A DNA stretch of 64,000 nucleotides from Pachyseris speciosa (taxonomy: Eukaryota > Cnidaria > Anthozoa > Scleractinia > Pachyseridae). Under the pieces are notes generated by a model. That model did not search any database. It was not told the origin of the DNA and saw only the letters and a program-made list of their open reading frames with translations. Positions 10,602 through 21,809 of this stretch are shown here, one piece after another. Every line of letters starts with the position of its first letter. Within the stretch, counting starts at the first letter, position 1. The translations under genes and the position numbers were made by a program. Location of the stretch: positions 345,001-409,000 of the forward strand of contig JAEMWC010000256.1 in the NCBI GenBank assembly GCA_016490735.1, given 5' to 3'.

Positions 10602-11936
10602 CTATACATACATCTCCACCACAAAGGCAACAAAAGCCAAAATAAGCAGCCAGGTGTGCTCAGCCAGAAAACCGATGGCCTGGAGGCAGTTTTGAAAAAG
10701 AAAGAAACAATCGAGCCGATCAGGTCGGGCAAAGATGAAGTGGTTTTTTTGCTGATTTCTTTCAGCCCGTTTCCAATTCTTTTCCCAAGGGCTTTCAAAG
10801 AGTTGGTGATGGCGCCAATCACAGCTCCAATCGTCACACCAGCTGCGAGAACGATTGCTGTCACGGTAACGCCGTATTTTTTGAAAATCTCTTTGATCCT
10901 CTCACGAAGCGGAAGCGCCCCTTCTCTTTCTGCAATCTGTGTTTGCAAACGCGCGAGCTCCTCTGTTCTTTCGGCCACCCTGTCTTCCGCGGCTTGTTTG
11001 ACAGATGTAGAGGCGTCTGGATCATCGATTATTGCCTGGTCTTGCTTGTTTTGGCGCTGAATCTCAGCTTCTTGTTCTTTCAGATCATCAAGGGTTTTTG
11101 TTTCATTGAGCCCCTTTCGAGAGCGTTTCTTTTACTTTCTTTGTCTTCAATGCTTACCCTGATTTGGCCGACCTTGTTTTTTGTTGTCTTGTTCTATTTG
11201 CCGCGCCTGCTGCTTCGCCTGTTTTTCCAAAGCAGCAACCTCTTTTTTCACGTTTTCAAAATCTTCTCGATAGTTTTTGGCCCGCTGCTGCAGCTCGCGC
11301 AATTCCGATTCGTTTTCGACATTCGATTCCCGAGTTGATCAATCTTGGCTTGAGTTCGTTCCATTCTTATTCTCAGATCTTTTGCTTCTTGTGCTGCTTT
11401 TTCTTTTTGTGCATTCAACCGTTTAGCATCTTTAAGTTGTTTTTCTGCTTCTCTCAGCCTTCGCCGGTTTTGTCTTATTTCTTCATTATTTTGAGAAATC
11501 AGAGATTCAGCTTCTGGCCCAAGGCTTGTTTTGAACTTGTCTGTAACTTTTTTAAGAAGGCCGCTGCCATCCTTTTTAAAAATTTCAGTTTCACCGCCTT
11601 TCGAACCCAATGATACAATTGTTGTTTCATTTCCGGTATTCTTATTGAAACCAATAGGGCCTAATTTTGCAAAATCTACTCGGGGAAACCTATTTTTTAT
11701 GAAAGTTTTTGCTCTTTCAAGCAGAGCCGGTTTGTCATCTTGATTATTAAAACCCTCGAGTAAGGGAATGCCGTCGCCGCCAAAAGAATTTCTTCGCCAC
11801 CATGATATGGTGTCGAACAAGCGTCTGGTTGAAAGTGCTGTGTTCTATTGATTTCCCTCTCATCACCGTCATCATCTTTCTCATCCAAATCCTTATCAAT
11901 AAAAGAGTTGTCGGGGACATCAACTCCCGCTATCAC
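10602..11936 (-). pseudogene. Polinton coiled-coil protein with hydrophobic C-terminus
   Basis: Minus-strand parts: complement of 11697-11936 (acidic N-terminus), 11248-11820 (190 codons with a long coiled coil, EEIRQNRRRLREAEKQLKD), and 10602-10978 (MAERTEELARLQTQIAERE, then the hydrophobic stretch TAIVLAAGVTIGAVIGAI, then a second hydrophobic end). They lie in different frames, so several indels broke one gene. Its stop, complement of 10602-10604, lies about 9 bp from the stop of the convergent neighbour. Coiled-coil plus membrane helices suggest a fibre-like or membrane-scaffold role. The function is unproven. Confidence 0.5.
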
Positions 11937-11988
11937 GATATTTTTAAAATTTATTTTACAATTGAACTTTCAACTCTGGGTTATACTT

Positions 11989-13258
11989 ATGGCCGCTGTA
12001 CAGGCAAATATTTTGCCAACTCACCAAGAGAAAAATGCTGGCGCAATGAAAGCCGAGCGCACCGTCAAGCGCATCACATTTGATCGAAGCGAAGCCAACC
12101 CAGGAGGAACGCTTTTTGTTACGGTTCCCAAGCTGAATGAGCATGAAGTCCTCGTGCCCGGCTCACTCGCGCTTGTTTTTAACATCGACCTGGCGGAGGG
12201 TACGCCAACAACTTCCTTGTGCAAAACGTCATGCGAGCGCTGGTCGACAAGCTGGTTGTGAAGTACGCGGGCACCATACTGCAGGAAACAGTAGCATATG
12301 ACATTTTCAAGATATGGGAAGACCTTTTCCTCCCGAGGGAGGAGCGGGACAACATGCTGCTGGAGGGCATTCAGAGCGATGACCTCAACAGGATCCACTC
12401 GGGGGCGGGAGACAAGAAAACCTCGGGCGTCGCCTTGGCAAGCTGGAAAAGGTTTTCGGGAAAAAATACCGAATCAGGCTGGACCACCAGATTCTGACCG
12501 ACCACCGGGTTTTTATCCCCAAGCTCTTTACAACGACCTTGTATTCAAGCTAACCCTTCCGGCAGCAAAACAGGTTGTGAGGGGTTCGGACACCACGAAA
12601 GTTTTCTACAAGCTGAAAAACATCAAGCTCGAGTACGAAATGATCCGAAGTAAAACTCTGGCTGACTGGGCGGAAAGCGCCTATTAGCCAAGAAATTCTT
12701 TTATGACCACATTGTGAGGGAAAAACTAGTGACCTTCAACAGAGCCACAGACGCCAGCCTCAACATAAAAGTCACCCCACAGCGAGGATCTCTGAAAGGC
12801 CTTCTTCTCCTCTTTGTTGAGCCTTACACTGCGGACGCAAGGGACTCAGAAAATTATTTCAATCCCGACCTAACAAAAGGCAGTATCACGATCAACGGCT
12901 CTCCAAACATGATTTTTAACAACGGGATTGAAGGCAAGGATATGTGGGAGGATGGCAGCCGCTTCTTTGGCGGCCCATATCCCGCTTCAAGGCGGGGAGG
13001 TAAATCGGCAGGGCGCTGCCACATGAGTGTATCGAAGTTTTATGACAACAGGTTCGGGCTGTTGATAGAGTTGCGCTCAATGTCGGACCAAACGATACGC
13101 GGAAGCGGTATGCGCCTTGTGAACAGCACAGACGGGGTTTAGCTTGAACTCGAGCGAGACACTGGCGGCTCGGGCAAGGTGAACTGCCACATCTTCGTTA
13201 GCAGCGACTCGCAGTTTAACCTGTTGGGGCGGCAATTGGAATATGTGCAATATAGAGC
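11989..13258 (+). pseudogene. Candidate Polinton major capsid protein, frameshifted
   Basis: The start is the ATG at 11989 (MAAVQANILPTH). Four open pieces follow one another in different frames (11989-12190, 12215-12480, 12480-12687, 12714-13142), with a TAG at 13140-13142 and a further in-frame tail that ends IFVSSDSQFNLLGRQLEYVQ. Length (about 420 residues) and beta-rich content with GGTLFVTVPKLNEHEVLVPG and FNRATDASLNIKV match what I know of double jelly-roll capsid proteins of cnidarian Polintons. I cannot test the fold here. It sits upstream of the ATPase, a usual neighbour. A MITE begins at the very end of the gene. Confidence 0.6.
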
Positions 13259-13268
13259 ATATTACATG

Positions 13269-13315
<47 letters not shown>

Positions 13316-13356
13316 TCACGAGTGAGCGCAGCGAACGAGTGAGATATCGAGTTGAC

Positions 13357-13387
<31 letters not shown>

Positions 13388-13390
13388 GGC

Positions 13391-13399
<9 letters not shown>
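13259..13399. repeat. Foldback MITE inside the Polinton
   Basis: It is a near-perfect hairpin. The left arm starts ATATTACATGCCCGC, the centre is CACGAGTGAG-CGCAGCGA, and the right arm ends GCGGGCATGTAATAT. The arms share GGATATGAATTTTATCTTC and GTGGTCAACTCGATATCTCA. It abuts the 3' end of the capsid gene. Confidence 0.85.
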
Positions 13400-13402
<3 letters not shown>

Positions 13403-13434
<32 letters not shown>

Positions 13435-13885
13435 CCATTTTACTTTAATATTTTCATTGGTCTTAAAGTAGAACGTGTCGTTACTAAACATGGAAGAAGT
13501 ACATGGACGAAAACCAAATTCATTTGATAAAGTCTAAAATGATGGCCCCTAGAATTCTAGATTCCGAGGAAAGCCAGTTGTAAACAACAATATTTTTGAC
13601 CACTTCTAGACGTCAAAAACTAACAGTTACTCTCGTCTAATGTAATAAAGACAAAGCGCGAGAAAATCGTTCAAAGCCAAAAGAGCAAAAACAAAGTACT
13701 TTATAAGATGTAATTACAAATATTAGAAACAAAAGAAAGCGTAAAGGTTTCTCAAATTCATTTTGTAACTGATTTACCGTTCAACTCACTGTTCACATGT
13801 TCATGGTTCAATTTTCCTGACTGCTCCCACTCCCACTGGTGATCTCTTCACATGTGAAGATAACATGTTATCTTCACGTGTGAAG

Positions 13886-13943
<58 letters not shown>
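13403..13943. repeat. Second MITE (about 540 bp) inside the Polinton
   Basis: The ends are inverted copies: GTTTATTATATAAACACC plus AGTGAAATACCA at the left and TGGTATTTCACTGG plus TGTTTATATAATAAAC at the right. The interior has an inverted CTTCACATGTGAAG motif near 13850-13890. A related, partial copy of the right end lies at about 43350-43445. It separates capsid and ATPase genes and leaves only about 24 bp before the ATPase start. Confidence 0.85.
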
Positions 13944-13966
13944 TAATATATCCACCCAAAGGCAAC

Positions 13967-14584
13967 ATGAACCCGGATAACATTCCCTTCAATGCTCTCA
14001 TTGTTGGCCCCACAAATTCGGGCAAAACAAGGTTCATGGTTGACCAGCTCACAGGCCCTTTCCGCAGCAAGTTCGACTTCATAGTGCTTATTTGCCCGAC
14101 ATTCGCTCACAACCAGACCCTCTTCCGATCTGGGGAAAACGATTCGCGGGTGGATGTGATAATTTGCGAGCAGCACCAGGTGGAATTTTGGTTGAAGCTC
14201 GTAACTTTTGTTTTTGAGGGAACCAACACCCTCATAATCCTTGACGACTGCGCGGCCTCAAAATAGGTAAAAAAGCGCACAGGCCAGCTGGGGCATCTCG
14301 CCTTTTCAGCAAGGCACATCGGCATCAGTGTTTGGGCGCTTACCCCAAAATACACCAGCATCACAGCGTCTTTTCGGGAAAACATTGCGGCAGTCGTTCT
14401 TTTTTACAACCCTTCAGCCAAGACCACAAAAGCTATCTTTGATGACTATGCAGGCGACCTGTCCCAAGAGGAGTACAAAAGCATGATTTCAAAGCTGAAA
14501 GAGAGAAAGTTTTCTTTCCTTGTTTTCTCGCTTCGATACCCCTTCGGAGTCCAGTTGAATTCCCACTCGATGATCTCAAATTAA
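13967..14584 (+). pseudogene. Polinton genome-packaging ATPase (A32/FtsK-HerA type), in-frame stop
   Basis: The start is the ATG at 13967 (MNPDNIPFNALIVGPTNSGK). Walker A is GPTNSGKT at residues about 14-21. Walker B is TLIILDDC near residue 90. A TAG at 14264-14266 interrupts the frame just after Walker B. The same frame then continues through GQLGHLAFSARHIGISVWAL (sensor-like region) to TAA at 14582-14584. Total length of about 205 codons fits the family. It would pump DNA into a capsid. One point mutation, rather than a shift, has inactivated it. Confidence 0.8.
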
Positions 14585-14604
14585 AAAACAAAGTTGAAGT
14601 ATAG

Positions 14605-15167
14605 ATGGCTGAAGAAGATCGTGCAATTGCAGAACTTATGAACATGCTGGAAGCAGAGGCATCGGGCGCTCCAGCTGGTGTTGTTCTGAATTTGGCCACC
14701 CCAGGTCCTGACATTCCTGCTCTCCGCGAGCAGCTGGCCGTGCTGGTGTCGACGGGGAAGGCCAAAGACGCCATCGGCGTTCAGTTGGCGTACGAGCAGG
14801 TGAAGCGCCTTACCGACAAAGAGGTTGAGAAATATTTCAAAAGGTACGAAACTTACGTGAGCTCAAAGACAACCGAGAGCTTGATCGATAGTTGCATTTT
14901 TCTTGTGACCAAAGCCACCGGGTGGTCGTCAAAATCAAAGACATTGAAGCTTATCAAAAAGAACTCAGAGAAGACTACATAATCACCGAAGAGCTCTCAA
15001 ACCTGGCTGGCAACCTTGCTTTGAAGTTCGGCCAGTGGCTTGCTGTCGCCAACGCGGCGCTGATTATCACAAAACACATTGATTTTACCAGCCCAGAGGG
15101 TGTGAAGCATGATGCAGTGACGCATACTGAACAAATTCCTGAGAAACCCTCAACAACTGCTAAATAA
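14605..15167 (+). pseudogene. Polinton protein of unknown function, one frameshift
   Basis: ATG at 14605, 20 bp after the ATPase stop. The N-terminal 100 residues are helical and acidic to neutral (EEDRAIAELMNMLEAEA; LREQLAVLVSTGKAKDAIG). The frame shifts near 14910. The second frame carries ELSNLAGNLALKFGQWLAVA and a hydrophobic stretch, ending at TAA 15165-15167. Length is about 187 residues. Position in a capsid-ATPase run suggests a role in virion assembly. I do not know the family. Confidence 0.5.
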
Positions 15168-15261
15168 ATACTGACAATTACAAAGCAACTGCTCACTATT
15201 TTTTGCTTGCTCATTATATCGCCAACAAATTAAACTTTTCTTCCATTAGCATATCTTCACA

Positions 15262-15749
15262 ATGTCGGCTGAACAATCTGAAGCACCGAGTGGTGGCGAA
15301 ACACAGGCAAAACAGCCCCCGCAACCGTCCAATAGACAACTTACTTCGCCGGCTCCAACCACGCAGCGCCAAAAAAAACCCAAGCGGGTGGCCGCGGGAA
15401 AGTTGGTGGTGGAAAGAACAAGGCAGGCACGCGAAGCGCAGAAAGAAGCCGCAGCAGAGGCCGCTGTTATAACTGCAAACAATAAATCAAAAAAGCAACA
15501 CCCGCCTCGGAGCAGGAAGCTGTGAGTGCTGCTCCCAAAGCCACAAACTCCATTTCTTTCAGTACCATTCTGTCCGTGGGTGGTCTTATTGTTGGGGCGA
15601 CCAGTGTTTATTATCAGCGTGAAGCGATAAAAGCGGGGTTTAAGTCTTTGGCTCCAGGAAAGGAGGAAAGCACTCCTAACCCTTCTGTTCCCAGCGAGCC
15701 CGCTTCTGAAACGCCGCAGAGAAAAAAGGGGATCAGGCACATGGAATAA
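15262..15749 (+). pseudogene. Basic Polinton protein with one membrane segment
   Basis: ATG at 15262. Residues 1-60 are Pro/Gln/Thr-rich, followed by a strongly basic segment (RQKKPKRVAAGKLVVERTRQ) and an Ala/Glu helix. The frame ends at TGA 15523-15525. The overlapping frame from 15522 begins with GTG rather than ATG, so it is better read as the continuation after a frameshift. It has the hydrophobic stretch ISFSTILSVGGLIVGATSVY and a Pro/Ser-rich tail ending at 15749. A basic head on a membrane tail could bind DNA or capsid. This is inferred from charge only. Confidence 0.45.
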
Positions 15750-15756
15750 TTTTCTT

Positions 15757-15993
15757 TTGAAGTTTTGTGCCGACATATTAACAGCGGTTTGGTTCAAAGT
15801 CACAATCATCCCTCAAACCTTTATCAACGGAGCGGCCATTGTCGGCCTATTGACATTAGCTTTTGACTTCAATCGCAGGGTTTTTCTGAAAGCTTTTGAT
15901 ATTCTTGGTGTCCCACCTCCCAGACTTGTGTGGGAGGAGGAGACAGGAGATGATGAAGAAAATGAGGAGGAGGAGGCAGAAGATGATGAATAA
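15757..15993 (+). CDS. Small Polinton membrane protein with acidic tail
   Basis: A 78-codon open frame starts at a TTG with no ATG, so the true start is lost or upstream in another frame. The middle is hydrophobic (TFINGAAIVGLLTLAFDF). The last 20 residues are almost all Asp/Glu (GDDEENEEEEAEDDE). It directly follows the basic membrane protein. No family recognised. Confidence 0.4.
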   Translation: MKFCADILTAVWFKVTIIPQTFINGAAIVGLLTLAFDFNRRVFLKAFDILGVPPPRLVWEEETGDDEENEEEEAEDDE

Positions 15994-16084
15994 AATGGAG
16001 AGGAGGAAAACTGAAGTGGATAAAAAATTTTCATATTAAACTTTTGTAACTTTTTATATTGACAATAAGCTTGTCAAAACGATA

Positions 16085-16728
16085 ATGGATGCAGCGATTC
16101 TCACCGGCCTAGTTGCTGGTGAAAAAGGTCGCGAAAAAGGTTGTGAAAGAAAATTTCACATCTGACCCGAGCAATAATTTTATGAACTATCTGCAATTCA
16201 CTGCCGTTACGGCGGGTGGCATTGCGCTCAAACGGTAGCTCGAGGACCAAAAAATCCTTCCCACCAATGTTTGATGATTTAAAAAATAGGACCTGGTACA
16301 GCATGGCAACAATCGCGATCATGGTTGGCGGTGCAGTCCTCAATGCTGCCACTTTCATCGGGGGCAATTATCTCGCAAAGGCACTTGGGCGTGGCGACGA
16401 CGCCGCGCTTGACGAAAAAAAGCGACACGACAAGGCTCTCGAGGATTACCAGGCGGCTTACGCGAAATACAGCCACGAGCGCACCCAGCTCCTTGACTGG
16501 ATCCAGACAAACGCGCAAATAAAAGAACAGGCCAAGCAGAACTTCACCAACACTGACTATGCTTTCAAACTTTATAATCAGGCACACCCCGACAAACTTC
16601 TGGCTCCGCTGAAAGAGCCCAAGTTTTCCGATTTCTACCAGCCTAGCGAGCAGCAAAAAAAGGGCGAGCTCGTTTTTTTGGGCGCTGAGACTCTCGCTTT
16701 GGGCTTTGCTGCTTTTCGTTTCCTTTGA
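16085..16728 (+). pseudogene. Polinton membrane/coiled-coil protein, frameshifted
   Basis: The likely start is the ATG at 16085 (MDAAILTGLVAGEKG). Two shifts between 16120 and 16250 break the N-terminal third. The longest open part, to TGA at 16726-16728, begins as MFDDLKNRTWYSMATIAIMV from 16267 and continues with a hydrophobic segment (GGAVLNAATFIGGNYLAKAL). A charged helix follows (ALDEKKRHDKALEDYQAAYA), and the end is hydrophobic (GAETLALGFAAFRFL). It sits 20 bp before the integrase gene on the same strand. The function is unknown. Confidence 0.45.
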
Positions 16729-16749
16729 AGTTTCATCATGTGTTGAAAT

Positions 16750-17746
16750 ATGGACTCCAAACTAGCAAAGGTTTATTACAGCCCCGGAGGCTATTGGAAA
16801 GGCCTCGCCGCGATTAAAAAACTAGCTGAAGCTGCAAAGGTATATAAGGATACTGCAAAAAAGTGGCTGATCAAGCAGACGTTTTGGTGGATTTATCTTT
16901 CAGCACAGCGTCGCATTACTCGGCCGAAGGTTGATGTTTTCACCCCCAACAAGGTGCACCAAGCTGACCTTCTTTTTTTGCCGCATGACAAACTCCCCCG
17001 CGGGCGCAAAGTTTTCAAGTATGCGCTGACAGTTTTCGACTTGGCCAGCCGCTACAAAGAGGCCGAACTTTTGACCTCTAGAAGCTCTGAAGAGGTTGCT
17101 GAGGCGTTCCGCAAAATTTACAAACGCTCGCCTCTGAAATGGCCTCAAATGCTGCAAGTTGACCCCGGGCGCGAATTCATGGGTGCTGTCACGAAAGAGA
17201 TGGAAAACCACAAAACGTATATCCGGCGCGGGCAACCCGGAATTCACCGCGACCAGGCCATTGTCGAGCGTCTCATCCGAACCCTGGCTGAGCGGTTGTT
17301 TAGCCACCAGTACGCCGTTGAAATGCTTCTGCCGTGGGGTCAGCGATCTGTTGCATGGGTAAAACGGCTTCCAGAAGTTGTTGCAGCCTTGAACAATGAG
17401 GAAACAAGCCTGACTGGGAAGAAGCCAGCTGTTGCGATCAAAGAAAAGGCGGTTGTTTCCAAGATTTCAACGACATATCAAAGACCTGTGGGAAAGCGTA
17501 AAAAACAGCTCCCCACCTCTTGTCATTGTCCGCTATCTTTACCAACCTGGTGAGTTGGAGGGCGGAAAAAAAAGAGCCACAGATCCTGTTTGGTCTTTGA
17601 AAGTCTTCAAGATTGAAAGAACTGTCATGAAACCAGACACGCCTGTTTTGTACTATTTGCACGACGGGCCTAAACGCAGTTTCGTGCGCGAAGAGTTGTT
17701 GGTTGTCCCCCCAAACACGGAGCTACCCCCCGAAGGCTTCATCTAA
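16750..17746 (+). pseudogene. Polinton retroviral-type integrase, one frameshift
   Basis: ATG at 16750. The catalytic core holds the acidic triad: D in VHQADLLFLP (residue about 73), D in LQVDPGREFMG (about 139) and E in AIVERLIRTLAERL, with 34 residues between the last two. This is the D,D-35-E pattern of rve integrases. The frame shifts between about 17440 and 17530. The other frame, ending at TAA 17744-17746, carries a C-terminal chromodomain/SH3-like part (ATDPVWSLKVFKIERTVM, VLYYLHDGPKRSFVREELL). It inserts the element DNA and explains the short TSD. The catalytic part is intact but the C-terminal domain is out of frame. Confidence 0.85.
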
Positions 17747-17879
17747 CGGCTCAATGATGTTGGCCAGCCTAAAGCGCGGGGAAACCAAAAAAATTCATGA
17801 AAAGAAGGTGCATTGGGATTTGCCCTTTTCACGGTTTGGGTGAGCCGCTGGGCCAATGGTTGAAACAATATTCCATCTC

Positions 17880-20800
17880 GCTTTGAAGTCATGAACCTTG
17901 GCCTTTTCCTCCTTGCAACTTCCTTTTTCAGCTCTTTGTGAACCATCGTCCACTCTGGTGTTGTCTTGCAGTCCATATATTTATGGTTGTCAATATCCAA
18001 ACGCATCTTCAATGAAGGAAAGAATACCTTCCATTTCATCTTCCGTTGGCAGGGGATTATACCCGAAGGCGTTTGTATTGACCCCATCATCTGCTATCCA
18101 TCTTTTTGAATCGAATGCCGAAAGAGAAGTCTTGTTCACGCTCATTCCGAAGATATTGTGCCCCTCGCTCCGGGGAATGTTCATTCCATGTGTCAGCTGT
18201 TCTTTGCCGAAGAGTGTTTCTTTGTACTGTTCGTGCAGGATTTCCTTTCTGACCACGTTCTTTTTCACGCCTTTGGCTCTTTTCATGTTTTTTTCATCGG
18301 CTCTGATGATTGAGTACATCTTTGGCAGCCACAGACACATTCAGCGATTGGGGTCCCTGCACACTCGTCTTTCATTTTGCCCAGAAACTTTTCGTTCTCT
18401 TCTGAAAACAGCACATGGTCTTTCGGGTAATCGCTTGTGTCGAAGTAATGCTGGCCAAGGCATCCTTCGGGCCCCATGTCTTTGTAAATGTCCTCTGTTT
18501 GGATTTCGAGCAGGAAGCTGTCCGTGTCGGTGTAAAGAAGCCATCATTTCTGCCCGTATTGCTTTTTCAAGACGTTGTAGAAGTCGTACATCAACAAGTT
18601 GCTGTTTTCCAGGATCGTCATTCCCGTGTAAATAGGCTTGTTGAGGCACAGCTTGCTTTTGCGCATGCTTATCCCTGCAAGATCGTTTGCAAAGAACTCT
18701 AGCCTTGAGAGCAGGGGGTTTGCAATCAGTTTCCTTAGCTTGGTTGTCTGGTGGCTGCGCACCAGTTTCACATCAGTGCGGTTGCGCAGGTTTTCCATGA
18801 TTTTCCCGAAGACAGAGTTGTTCATCAGCTTGTAGAAGTCTTTTTCGAATGTGCTTTTGGCCTTCTTTCTGAACTCGGTGTTTATCCTGATGTAAGGCTC
18901 CATCCAGCGTTTTTGTTCGAACTCCAACACTCTGTTGACTTTCTTCAGCCTCATGCCCTGCTCCAAATAAAACTGCAGGTTGCGGAAGTGCACAACGTAG
19001 TTCTTTTTGTCCTGCAACGTCAGCAAGAGCTTTTTGCAGTCTGGCGGGTTGAGATGGAGGTCGTTCATTAGCTTATTCTGATAGGGGGAAAGCCATTCTT
19101 TTTTCACGACCTTTTCTCGGGGGCAAGGGGATAACTGTTGTGCTCTTCGTGGAGCTCTTGGGGGTATTCGAGGTCGACTTCAAAGATAAAACCCTTTTTG
19201 CCGTTTTGTTTTATTTCAAGGATTTCGTCCTCTGACGGAAGTAAACCGCTCCACTTGAATTTCCCCACTGGGAGAGTCCCGCTCATCGCCCAGCCGTACA
19301 GGTTGTTGGCGTCGAGATCCATGATGAAGGTGGTTGGTTTGCTTTCGTCGAAGTCCGGCACCAGAGGATTGTTGGCTTTGGCGTGCCTTTTGCTGACCAT
19401 TGAGATGCCTCCGCGCATCCCCCGCTCCACGAAGAGATGCATGTCGATGTCGGTGAGGAGCTCCATCTCGATCCCCGTCTTTTTCAGGAGAGCGTCCCAC
19501 GACAGGCCAGGCGAGGTGTAATAGTGTGCGGGGTCCTGGCCGTACTGCTTCTGGCAAATGTCTCGGAAGTTTTCGAAAACGTCAGCCAAAAGCGCAACGT
19601 CTGTTTTCACATAAAGGTCGTGGTAGTCGCCGAGGGTTTTGCATCCGAATGTTTCCCAGACTTTGTTTGCATGCGCAAAGTCTTCGTCTGAGATGTGTTC
19701 GCCGGCCAGCTTGCTGAAGAATAGTTCTTTGGCCGGAAGGCTTGTTTCGGAAAACTTGTCCCATGAATCCATGTACTCATAAGGGTGGATGCCTTTTTTG
19801 CAAAGCAAATCGAATTTTTCTGCTGACTCAACAAGCTTTTTTGTCGTTTTCAGGGCCTCTTTCGGCGTTGATTTGACCAGCGCGTCAAGGCTGTCCAATA
19901 GAAATGCATTGCTGTCAATGAACCGCAGATTTTCCAACGAGAATGAGATGTATTTTTCCATGTTTTTGGCAATGCAGTTCAGCTCCCCGGCTCCTCTTAC
20001 CTTCGACATTGCCTGCATGAGATGATGTGCATCGTATCCTTTCAGGTTGTGCAACAACAGGAATGAGGATGATCTTCGGGTTGATTCGAAGCTTCTTAAT
20101 TGTACTCCTCGTGAGCCGCGCCACGAAAGCGCCCTGTGATGTGGCAATTGTCCTTGACTGCGTCTCTGAAGTTTTTGCGAATCAATGGCTCTGCGCCGAA
20201 GAAACACATTTGCTGGGGCTTGTCATCTTTCGGTTTTCTTTCGGCTTTGGGCCCAATGAAATTTCTTTGTGCTTTGTTAAAACAGGTTTTGTGGTTTTGC
20301 CCGCTGTAGTTGCCTGTGTTGTTGGCCCATACGCCAACTGAGTCGAGAAACTCTGGTTTCATCAGGTTTTCGTTGCAGATGTGGCAGTTTTTGGCGTTTT
20401 TGAAGCTCAGCCTGTCGCGGTTTGTCATTGTGAGCGGTTTTGGTGTTTTCAAAGTTTCCCAGATTTTTCTTTCCAAGCGCAACAACCTTTCGAGAAACTC
20501 TTCCACAGCGTTTTTGTCGCCGTCACAGCCTTGCCTGTATTTCACGACTGGGCAGCTTTGGCCGTCGCTTCTGACAAAGGTCAGAGCAAAACCACATGCT
20601 GTGTGATTGTCTGTTTTTTTCCGTGCAGGCTGCTCTTTCGCGTTGGGCTTTGGGAATTTTTTCAATCAAGGCTTCGAAGTCGGCATAAATCACAAAGGGG
20701 ACTTTTTGTTGTTTGAAGAAGTTTTGAAACTTCAAGGTGTTTTTGCCTTTTTCGGGCATTTCAATTCTTGTCGGAGTGCCATTCACACCGTTGCAGTATT

Positions 20801-21809
20801 TCTGGTGGTTGGCAAGAATCTTTTCAGTTGTGAAGCTAAACAGGGACATTTTGCACAAGTGTATTTTATGTCCATGTTTTGTTTGGTCATGAAGCAGGGC
20901 TGACAACCTCTTTACAAAGCAATAATGGGTTCTTTCATCGTCATGAAGGGGCATCAAATTTGTTCCTTGGACGGTTTTATCTTTTGTGCTGATCCTGAGA
21001 ACAATCACATCGTTGTTTTCCCACCCAAACACGTTCAATGCAATGGTGGGTTTTGTTTTTCGAGTTTGTCAAGTTGTTTAAGTGGTGTGGGGAAACATGA
21101 TACCGCCCCATTTGATGCCGTCTTCTGCTGGATACTTGCTCTGTCTTTGTGCGTCTTTTTGTGCAGGAATCATAGCTGCTCTCAATGACTACTTCAAACA
21201 TTCGTTGTCTCTGTTTTGCACATTGATGATTACCTTTTTTGCCGCCAGGTTCTTAGGCGATGGAATGAAAGTGCCGCCTCTAAGTGGCTGGTATCTGGAG
21301 ACGTTGACATAGGCGATCGAGATTCTGTCAATTGCCCATCCAGAGCCTCGCTCCGACCAGCTGTCGATTTCCCCGTTTATCCGGTCGAGAAATTGGTCGT
21401 ATCTTTGCCCGAAGTCCTGGGCAAGGTTTGCTCCCATGAAGGCGTGGGTTTCTCCTTTGAAATAATGTCTCTGAGTTTCTAATTCCATTTGCCCTTCTTC
21501 GTTTCCGATTTCGCGGTTGAAGTAAATCTCCATTCCAAAAGAAACCTTGATGTTGCCAAGAGCTCGCGTTTCGCTTTCCAAGACCTGAAGGGCTTTGTCT
21601 TCGAAATTTTCAACGGAGATGGCCAGAAGGTTTCTCACCGATTGGCGGTCTGGATTGACGTCCATTCTCCAGACATAGAGCCAGTCCTTAAAATCCGTGG
21701 CTGAAACGCTGAACTCGTCCCAAAGCCCTTCGGGGGCGGCTTAGTCAACCGGGGCGGCTTGGCCGTAGAACTCGTTGAGGACGTCTTCCCCAATGCGTGC
21801 AGCGGCCAT
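17880..21809 (-). pseudogene. polB: Polinton protein-primed family B DNA polymerase, multiply broken
   Basis: The start is the ATG complementary to 21807-21809, just inside the right TIR. An in-frame TAA (complement of about 21740-21742) and shifts near 21190, 21030, 20540, 20150, 19105, 18540 and 18340 break the frame. Visible motifs in order are a conserved N-terminal block (YQPLRGGTFIPSPKNLA), Exo I YADFEALI (about 20670-20690), Exo II LHNLKGYDAHHL, Exo III VKTDVALLADVFENFR, motif A DLDANNLYGWAM (about 19285-19320), motif B DFYKLMNNSVFGKIM, and motif C YTDTDS (18517-18534). All belong to the DNA_pol_B_2 class that replicates from a terminal protein. It is convergent with the integrase gene. 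The exact C-terminus is uncertain: the last block has two competing frames near 17990. Confidence 0.92.

Noticed and set aside
18341..18649. Minus-strand frame overlapping the polymerase motif C region
   Set aside because: Arg/His/Gln-rich composition typical of a wrong frame. The polymerase motif YTDTDS lies in another frame of the same DNA.
19138..19521. Plus-strand frames across the polymerase gene
   Set aside because: The minus strand carries the palm motifs there. The plus-strand frames have no domain.
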